A stretch of DNA of 28,868 nucleotides from an uncultured Collinsella sp. (lineage in GTDB: Bacteria; Actinomycetota; Coriobacteriia; Coriobacteriales; Coriobacteriaceae), in NCBI GenBank assembly GCA_902475785.1, contig CABSAN010000026.1:1-28868 (forward strand), given 5' to 3'. Made by a program: the position numbers and the translations under genes. How positions within the stretch are numbered: position 1 is the stretch's first letter; each line of letters starts with the position of its first letter. Below, one piece after another: positions 23,597 to 28,868 of the stretch. The notes beneath the pieces are model-generated. The model saw only the letters and a list, made by a program, of their open reading frames with translations. It was not told the DNA's origin and searched no databases.

Positions 23597-23630
23597 AAAA
23601 AGCGGAGCCGCGTTGCCGCGACTCCGCTTT
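23597..23630 (-). terminator. Rho-independent terminator of glgP
   Basis: On the minus strand AAAGCGGAG (23622-23630) pairs with CTCCGCTTT (23599-23607), with an inner CGCG stem, and runs into T residues (23597-23601 complement). It lies about 27 bp after the glgP stop. Confidence 0.85.
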
Positions 23631-23656
23631 CAAGAGGATGGGTAAAGAAAACGAAA

Positions 23657-25924
23657 TTAGCTCAGGTGCCAGATCTCGTCGTTGTACTGTGAGATCGTAC
23701 GGTCGGACGAGAAGGTGCCGGCGTTGGCGATGTTGATTAGCGCCTTGCGCATCCAGGCATCCTGGTCCTCGTAGTCGGCCAGCACGCGCTCCTTGGTCTG
23801 GATGTACTCCTCAATGTCGAGCAGGGCCATAAACCAGTCCTTGCCCTTGATGTCGTCGTGCAGACGCTGCAGGCGCTCGGCGTTGCCGGTCGCCATAAAG
23901 GCGGGGTTGGTGATGAAGTCCACCAGCAGCTTGATGCCGGGCTTGCAGTAGAGCGCGCCGGCGTCATAGGTGCCGTCGGCGTAGAGCTGCTCGACCTGCT
24001 TGGACGAGGCACCAAAGGTGTAGATGTTCTCGTCGCCGACGAGCTCGGCGATCTCGACATTGGCGCCGTCGAGCGTGCACAGGGTTAAAGCGCCGTTGAG
24101 CATGAACTTCATGTTGGAGGTGCCGCTCGCCTCCTTGGAAGCCAGGCTGATCTGCTCGGAGATGTCGGCAGCGGGGATCACGCGCTCGGCGGCGGTGACG
24201 TTGTAGTTCTCGATCATGACGACCTGCAGGTAGGGGGCCACGTCGGGGTCGTTGGCTATCCACTGGGACAGCGTCAGGATTAGGTGGATGATGTCCTGAG
24301 CGATGGTATAGGCAGGCGCTGCCTTGCCGCCAAAGATGATGGTGACGGGGTGCTTAGGCTTATTGCCGTTCTTGATGTCGAGATACTTCCAGATGATGTA
24401 GAGCGCGAGCATCTGCTGGCGCTTGTACTCGTGGATACGCTTGACCTGAACGTCGATGATGGCGTTGGACGGGATAGTTACGCCCTGCTCGAGCGCCATG
24501 AACTGGCGCATGATGGCCTTGGCCTCGGTCTTGGTGGCAGCCAGGCGCTCAAGAACATCTTTGTCGTCAACGAACTCGGCAAGCTTGCTCAGGTCGCCGG
24601 TGCTGCGCCAATCGGTGCCGATTACATCGTCGAGCAGGCTGGCGAGCGCGGGGTTGGCGCCATGAATCCAACGGCGGAAGGTGATGCCGTTGGTCTTGTT
24701 GGAGAACTTCTCGGGATAGATTTCGTAGAACGGGTGAAGCTCGGTGTCCTCCAGGATCTTGGTGTGGAGTGCGGCGACGCCATTGATGGAGAAGCCAAAG
24801 TGAATGTCCATGTGGGCCATGTGGACGGTGTCATGCTCGTCGATGATGGCGACGCGCGGGTCGTCGTGCTCGGCCTTGGCGACCTCGTCGAGCTTGACGA
24901 TGATGTCGGCGATGGCGGGGGAGACCTTTTGCAGGCTGGCGAGCGGCCACTTCTCGAGCGCCTCGGCAAGGATCGTGTGGTTGGTGTAGGCGACCATGGA
25001 ACGCACGATGGTGACCGCCTCGTCAAACTCAATGTCGTGCTCGGTGATGAGCAGGCGGATGAGCTCGGGAATGACCATGGTGGGGTGCGTGTCGTTAATC
25101 TGGACCACGGCGTAGTCGGCCAGATCGTGCAGGTTGCTGCCGCGCTCGACAGCCTCGTCGATCAGGAGCTGGGCGGCATTGCTCACCATGAAGTACTCCT
25201 GGTAGATACGAAGCAGACGGCCCTGCTCATCGGAATCGTCGGGGTAGAGGAACAGGGTGAGGTTCTTGGCGATCTCGGTCTTGTCGAAGTCGATGGAGCT
25301 GCCGGGGACCAGGCCGTCGTCGACACTTGCCAGGTCGAACAGGCGTAGGCGGTTTTTGGTGGGCTGGCCGTAACCGGGCACATCGATGTTGACGAGCTTG
25401 GAGGTGACGGCAAAGTCGCCGAACTCGACGGTGTAGGAGCGGTCATCGTCGACTAGGATGTCCTGCTCACCGAGCCACTCGTCGGGGACGGCCTTCTGCT
25501 GATTGTCGACAAAGCGCTGGCGGAACAGGCCGTAATGGTAGTTGAGGCCCACGCCGTCGCCGGTAAGGCCCAGCGTGGCGATGGAATCCAAGAAGCATGC
25601 GGCCAGACGGCCCAGGCCGCCGTTGCCGAGCGAAGGCTCGACCTCGAACTCCTCGATCTTGTTGAGGTCGTGGCCGGCGGCGGTGAGCTGGTCCTTAACC
25701 TCGCCATAGATGCCGAGGTCGATCATGTTGTTGATCAGCAGTTTGCCAATCAAAAACTCAGCAGAGATGTAGTAGAGCTTTTTCTTGCCATTGTTGAGCG
25801 GACAGGCGGCAGAGCGCTCCTGCACGAGCTTGACCAGCAGCTTATAAATACGACGGTCATCGAGTTGCTCGAGCGAAGTTCCAAAAGACTGCTCGGCAAG
25901 ATTCGCAAGATTGATACGGGGCAT
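23657..25924 (-). CDS. glgP: Glycogen / maltodextrin phosphorylase (GT35)
   Basis: GlgP releases glucose-1-phosphate from alpha-1,4-glucans. The 755-aa protein shows the N-terminal YYISAEFLIGKLL block (51-63), SLGNGGLGRLAACFLDS (98-114) and NDTHP (about 274-278). The PLP-binding signature is EASGTSNMKFMLNGA, with Lys about 606, followed by LDGANVEI. It is somewhat shorter than the E. coli enzymes (about 800 aa) but has all core blocks. AGGAGG lies 5 nt before the ATG. It is 128 bp downstream of malQ on the same strand, but a terminator lies between, so it may have its own promoter. Substrate (glycogen or maltodextrin) cannot be settled; the malQ and importer neighbours favour maltodextrins. 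Confidence 0.94.
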   Translation of the reverse strand: MPRINLANLAEQSFGTSLEQLDDRRIYKLLVKLVQERSAACPLNNGKKKLYYISAEFLIGKLLINNMIDLGIYGEVKDQLTAAGHDLNKIEEFEVEPSLGNGGLGRLAACFLDSIATLGLTGDGVGLNYHYGLFRQRFVDNQQKAVPDEWLGEQDILVDDDRSYTVEFGDFAVTSKLVNIDVPGYGQPTKNRLRLFDLASVDDGLVPGSSIDFDKTEIAKNLTLFLYPDDSDEQGRLLRIYQEYFMVSNAAQLLIDEAVERGSNLHDLADYAVVQINDTHPTMVIPELIRLLITEHDIEFDEAVTIVRSMVAYTNHTILAEALEKWPLASLQKVSPAIADIIVKLDEVAKAEHDDPRVAIIDEHDTVHMAHMDIHFGFSINGVAALHTKILEDTELHPFYEIYPEKFSNKTNGITFRRWIHGANPALASLLDDVIGTDWRSTGDLSKLAEFVDDKDVLERLAATKTEAKAIMRQFMALEQGVTIPSNAIIDVQVKRIHEYKRQQMLALYIIWKYLDIKNGNKPKHPVTIIFGGKAAPAYTIAQDIIHLILTLSQWIANDPDVAPYLQVVMIENYNVTAAERVIPAADISEQISLASKEASGTSNMKFMLNGALTLCTLDGANVEIAELVGDENIYTFGASSKQVEQLYADGTYDAGALYCKPGIKLLVDFITNPAFMATGNAERLQRLHDDIKGKDWFMALLDIEEYIQTKERVLADYEDQDAWMRKALINIANAGTFSSDRTISQYNDEIWHLS

Positions 25925-25967
25925 GTTTCCTCCTGTGGTGAGTCGACTACATGTCAGAAATTCAAAA

Positions 25968-26004
25968 GAAGCCCGCGCGAGGGATTGGGGTGGCCTCGCG
26001 CGGG
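25968..26004 (-). terminator. Terminator-like hairpin after malQ
   Basis: On the minus strand CCCGCGCGAGG (25994-26004) pairs perfectly with CCTCGCGCGGG (25972-25982). The following bases read CTTCTTTTG, T-rich but interrupted, so read-through to glgP is possible. Confidence 0.65.
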
Positions 26005-26052
26005 AAAAGCGGTCGCGTCCGTACGGTGGGGTGGAGTCGGGCGCGGTGGCTC

Positions 26053-27558
26053 CTATTGGGGAAGCTCAATTTCGGCTTCCGACGGGATGCGGAAGTAGGT
26101 CTCGGTCCAGTCGGTGAGCTTGTGCTCGAGCTCGCGGGTGATGGCGCCATCGAGCATGCGCCAGGTCCAGTTACCGCCCAGGGTGGCGGGAGTGTTGATG
26201 CGCGCCTCGTTGCCCAGGTTGAGCAGGTCTTGCATGGTGTAGATGCAGGTATCGCTCACGCTGGCGGCGATGGTGCGGTTGAGTGCATCGGCCATGGGCT
26301 CGCCGGCCTGCTGGTGGGTGTACAGGGCCGCCTGCTCGCGCTGACGCGGGGTGGCCGTTCCCTCAAACCAACCGCGCGCCGTCTCGTTGTCGTGTGTGCC
26401 CACATAGGCGACGGTGTTGGCAATGTAGTTGTGCGGCAGGTAGTACGAGTTGGTGCCCTCAAAGGCGAACTGCAAGATCTTCATGCCGGGGAAGCCCGAG
26501 TTGTCGCGCATGTCGATGACGCCGGGGGTGAGGAAGCCCAGGTCTTCGGCGATGATGGGCAGCGTGCCGAGCTTTTCCTCGAGTGTCTTGAAGAACTTGA
26601 GGCCGGGGCCCTGCGTCCACGAACCGTAGGACGAATCGGGTGAGGAGAACGGCACCTCCCAATAGGCCTCGAAGCCGCGGAAGTGATCCAGGCGGATGAC
26701 ATCGTACATGTCGAGGGCGGCGCGGATGCGGCCCTCCCACCAGGAGAAACCGTCGGCTTCCATGGCGTCCCAGTCGTAGATGGGATTTCCCCAGTACTGG
26801 CCGGTGGCAGAGAACTGGTCGGGCGGCGTGCCAGCGACACTTACAGGATTACCGGCGGCGTCGATCTTAAAGAGCTCGGGCGTGGCCCACATCTCGACGG
26901 AGTCGCGCGAGACATAGATGGGCAGGTCGCCGATGATGAGGATGTCGCGCTCGTTGGCATAGGCCTTGAGGCGGCTCCACTGACGATCGAAGAAGTACTG
27001 CGTCATCTGGTGGTAGAGCGTGCGCGTGGGATGGGCGGCGCAGACCTTGGCAGATGCTTCGCCGCGGTGGCGGAGCTCCTCGGGCCACTCCCAAAATGCC
27101 TTGAGACCGCACTCCTCCTTGACGGTCATGAACTCGCAGTAGGGGATGAGCCAGTCTTCGTTGGTTTGGACAAAGTCGTCGAAGTCGGCTGGCTTGTCGG
27201 CGGCAAAGCGCTCGGCGGCACGGTCGAGAATCTGACGACGGCCACCAAAGATGGCGCCATAGTCGACATTGCTGGGGTCGGAGCCCAGGTACACGCCGTC
27301 GATATCGCGCTGCTCCAGGTAACCAGCCTCGATAAGTTCGGCAAAGTCGATGAAGTTGGGGTTGCCCGCACGGGCCGAGAACGACTGATAGGGCGAGTCG
27401 CCATAGCTCGTCGTCGTAAGGGGCAGAATCTGCCAGTAATGTTGTTTGCACGAGGCGAGGAAATCGACAAAGTCGTAGGCGTTCCAGCCAAAGCCGCCGA
27501 TGCCGTACGGTCCGGGCAGAGACGAGATGGGCATGAGAACACCGCTTGCACGCTCCAT
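26053..27558 (-). CDS. malQ: 4-alpha-glucanotransferase (amylomaltase)
   Basis: MalQ is a GH77 enzyme that moves glucan segments between maltodextrins, releasing glucose and making longer chains for the phosphorylase. The start at 27558 is chosen because MERASGVLMPISSLPGPYGIG is the normal family N-terminus and GGTGAG lies 7 nt upstream. An in-frame start at 27720 would translate through the promoter and operator. The 501-aa product has GDLPIYVS (210-217), the nucleophile motif RLDHFRG (289-295, Asp291), the acid/base motif AEDLGFLT (337-344, Glu338) and GTHDNET (387-393, Asp390). A GTTTAAAC operator lies about 100 bp upstream. Confidence 0.94.
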   Translation of the reverse strand: MERASGVLMPISSLPGPYGIGGFGWNAYDFVDFLASCKQHYWQILPLTTTSYGDSPYQSFSARAGNPNFIDFAELIEAGYLEQRDIDGVYLGSDPSNVDYGAIFGGRRQILDRAAERFAADKPADFDDFVQTNEDWLIPYCEFMTVKEECGLKAFWEWPEELRHRGEASAKVCAAHPTRTLYHQMTQYFFDRQWSRLKAYANERDILIIGDLPIYVSRDSVEMWATPELFKIDAAGNPVSVAGTPPDQFSATGQYWGNPIYDWDAMEADGFSWWEGRIRAALDMYDVIRLDHFRGFEAYWEVPFSSPDSSYGSWTQGPGLKFFKTLEEKLGTLPIIAEDLGFLTPGVIDMRDNSGFPGMKILQFAFEGTNSYYLPHNYIANTVAYVGTHDNETARGWFEGTATPRQREQAALYTHQQAGEPMADALNRTIAASVSDTCIYTMQDLLNLGNEARINTPATLGGNWTWRMLDGAITRELEHKLTDWTETYFRIPSEAEIELPQ

Positions 27559-27642
27559 GGATGTGCTCACCAACCTTCTTGTTGTGGGATCGGCCTGCAG
27601 ATGGGTGAACAGCCCGTCCCGAGTTTTAGAGTCGATGTCCCT

Positions 27643-27666
27643 ATTGTAGAACATGTTGTTTAAACA
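27643..27666 (-). promoter_or_regulatory. malQ promoter with TGTTTAAACA operator
   Basis: On the minus strand TACAAT (complement of 27643-27648) is a good -10, identical to the one at the PTS promoter. The palindrome TGTTTAAACA (27657-27666) occupies the spacer upstream. This matches the sites at gntR and the PTS gene 10 kb away and links malQ to the same regulator. No clear -35 is seen. Confidence 0.55.
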
Positions 27667-27721
27667 TGTACAGGCAAGATAATAAAGTTGGTCGATTTTC
27701 GGCGAATGGTTACGCGCCATG

Positions 27722-27755
27722 AAAAAGCCCCGGCCTCACATCGTGAGACCGGGGC
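27722..27755 (-). terminator. Rho-independent terminator of galE
   Basis: GCCCCGG (minus strand, 27749-27755) pairs with CCGGGGC (27727-27733). An inner TCAC/GTGA pairing is present and five T residues follow (27722-27726 complement). It lies about 23 bp after the galE stop and upstream of malQ. Confidence 0.9.
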
Positions 27756-27778
27756 AAGAACGGTATGTAGGCTTTTTG

Positions 27779-28840
27779 CTACTCGGCGTCGGCGAAGCCG
27801 TTGGGGTTGTGGCTCTGCCAATTCCAGCTGTCACGGCACATGTCCGCGATATCGTACTGGGCCTTCCAGCCCATCATGCGCTCGGCCTTGGAGGCATCGC
27901 ACCAGTTGGCGGCGATGTCGCCGGCACGGCGCTCGCGGATCACATAGGGCAGCTCCTTGCCGCAGGCCTTGGAGAAGGCGGCGACGACCTCGAGTACCGA
28001 GGTGCCGGTGCCGGTGCCCAGGTTAAAGATCTCGACGCCGGTCTTGCCGTTCATCCAGTTGAGGGCGGCCACGTGACCAGATGCCAGGTCGCACACGTGG
28101 ATGTAGTCGCGAACACCGGTGCCGTCGGGGGTGGGGTAATCGTTGCCAAAGACCTGAACGGCCTCGAGCTTACCGACGGCGACCTGGGCGACGTAAGGCA
28201 CCAGGTTGTTGGGGATACCCTTGGGATCCTCGCCAATCAGGCCCGACGGATGGGCGCCGATGGGATTGAAATAACGGAGCAGCACGACGTCCCACTCGGG
28301 GTCGGCGGTGTGGACGTCCATGAGGATCTGCTCAATCATCCACTTGGTCCAACCATAGGGGTTGGTCGCGGGCTTCTTGGGGTCCTCTTCGGTGACGGGC
28401 GGATTGTCCGGATCGCCGTAGACGGTCGAGGAGCTCGAGAAGATGATGGACTTGCAGCCGTGGCTGCGCATGACATCGATGAGCACCAGGGTGTTCTCGA
28501 TATTGTTGTGGTAGTACTCGACGGGCTTGCTCACCGACTCGCCAACGGCCTTAAAGCCGGCGAAGTGGATGACGCGGTCAATCTGGTGGGTATCGAAGAT
28601 CTTGTTCATCGCATCGCGGTCGAGCACGTTGGCCTCGTAGAAGGTGAGGTTCTTGGCGGCCTCGTCGCCCACGATGGTCTTGACGCGGTCGATGGCAACG
28701 GCGCTGGAGTTGGAGAGGTCATCGACGACGACAACCTGGTAGCCACCCTCGAGCAGCTGAACGACGGTGTGCGAGCCGATAAAGCCGGCGCCGCCGGTAA
28801 CGAGGACGCAGGTGTCTTTGGGGTCGAGTGCTTTGGACAT
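27779..28840 (-). CDS. galE: UDP-glucose 4-epimerase
   Basis: GalE interconverts UDP-glucose and UDP-galactose, joining galactose use and cell-surface sugar supply to the glucose-1-phosphate pool made by GlgP. The 353-aa protein is an extended SDR enzyme with the NAD-binding loop TGGAGFIGSH (15-24), HFAGFKAVGES (92-102), the catalytic Ser region SSSSTVYG (135-142) and the YxxxK pair Tyr162/Lys166 in NPYGWTK. The motif RYFNPIGAHPSG (189-200) is specific for GalE. AGGAG (minus strand) lies just before the ATG. It is complete within the window and has its own terminator. Confidence 0.95.
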   Translation of the reverse strand: MSKALDPKDTCVLVTGGAGFIGSHTVVQLLEGGYQVVVVDDLSNSSAVAIDRVKTIVGDEAAKNLTFYEANVLDRDAMNKIFDTHQIDRVIHFAGFKAVGESVSKPVEYYHNNIENTLVLIDVMRSHGCKSIIFSSSSTVYGDPDNPPVTEEDPKKPATNPYGWTKWMIEQILMDVHTADPEWDVVLLRYFNPIGAHPSGLIGEDPKGIPNNLVPYVAQVAVGKLEAVQVFGNDYPTPDGTGVRDYIHVCDLASGHVAALNWMNGKTGVEIFNLGTGTGTSVLEVVAAFSKACGKELPYVIRERRAGDIAANWCDASKAERMMGWKAQYDIADMCRDSWNWQSHNPNGFADAE

Positions 28841-28868
28841 GTAGTCTCCTATCGAATCAGGAACACTT

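Noticed and set aside
24284..25348. Open frame of about 350 codons opposite glgP
   Set aside because: Low-complexity Val/Asp/Gly composition and complete overlap with a clear phosphorylase gene.
27559..27720. N-terminal extension of MalQ from an ATG at 27720
   Set aside because: It would translate through the -10 and the TGTTTAAACA operator, and the family N-terminus begins at the ATG at 27558.

Overview
The window looks like a chromosomal segment of a moderately high-GC Gram-positive actinobacterium. The likely class is Coriobacteriia and the best guess is Collinsella or a close relative. This is inferred from the alr/tsaE/tsaB/rimI/tsaD gene order, a CwlM-like peptidoglycan-binding protein, a GntR-controlled sugar locus and the base composition. 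No rRNA or species marker is present, so the genus is not proven.

Region 1 (1-6976, + strand) is a housekeeping operon: acpS, nnr, alr, a family-4 uracil-DNA glycosylase, tsaE, and one long gene fusing TsaB, RimI and TsaD. Spacing is tight or overlapping, with one clear promoter in front of acpS. Region 2 (6977-7804) has no gene of ordinary size. It holds two 153-bp palindromic elements in opposite orientation, each with perfect 42-bp arms, then a promoter and a leader that looks like an attenuator for cstA. Region 3 (7805-12070, + strand) holds cstA (a CstA-family carbon-starvation/peptide or pyruvate transporter) and a 730-aa protein with an N-terminal winged-helix-like region, a long disordered middle and a C-terminal Toprim-like domain resembling Wadjet JetD.

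Region 4 (12071-12864) is a 685-bp gene-free stretch of hairpins, a fragment of the 153-bp element and tRNA-derived repeats, ending in tRNA-Gln(TTG) on the minus strand. Region 5 (12865-17501, minus strand) holds a CwlM-like protein with two peptidoglycan-binding domains, a polyprenyl diphosphate synthase, and a PTS alpha-glucoside-type EIICB permease fused to a HAD phosphatase.

Region 6 (17545-28840) is a carbohydrate locus. A GntR/UTRA regulator is divergent from the PTS gene and is followed by an ABC sugar importer (Tat-type lipoprotein, two permeases, MsmX-type ATPase). On the minus strand are glycogen/maltodextrin phosphorylase, 4-alpha-glucanotransferase and UDP-glucose 4-epimerase. GTTTAAAC-like palindromes sit at the promoters of the PTS gene, the regulator, the ABC operon and malQ, suggesting one regulon for alpha-glucan import and breakdown. 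Between the convergent ABC operon and glgP lies a four-unit inverted-repeat array with an exact 80-bp period.

The strongest candidates for something undescribed are the 153-bp palindromes with rewritten arms, the 80-bp-period array, the cstA leader, the orphan JetD-like Toprim protein and the PTS-HAD fusion.
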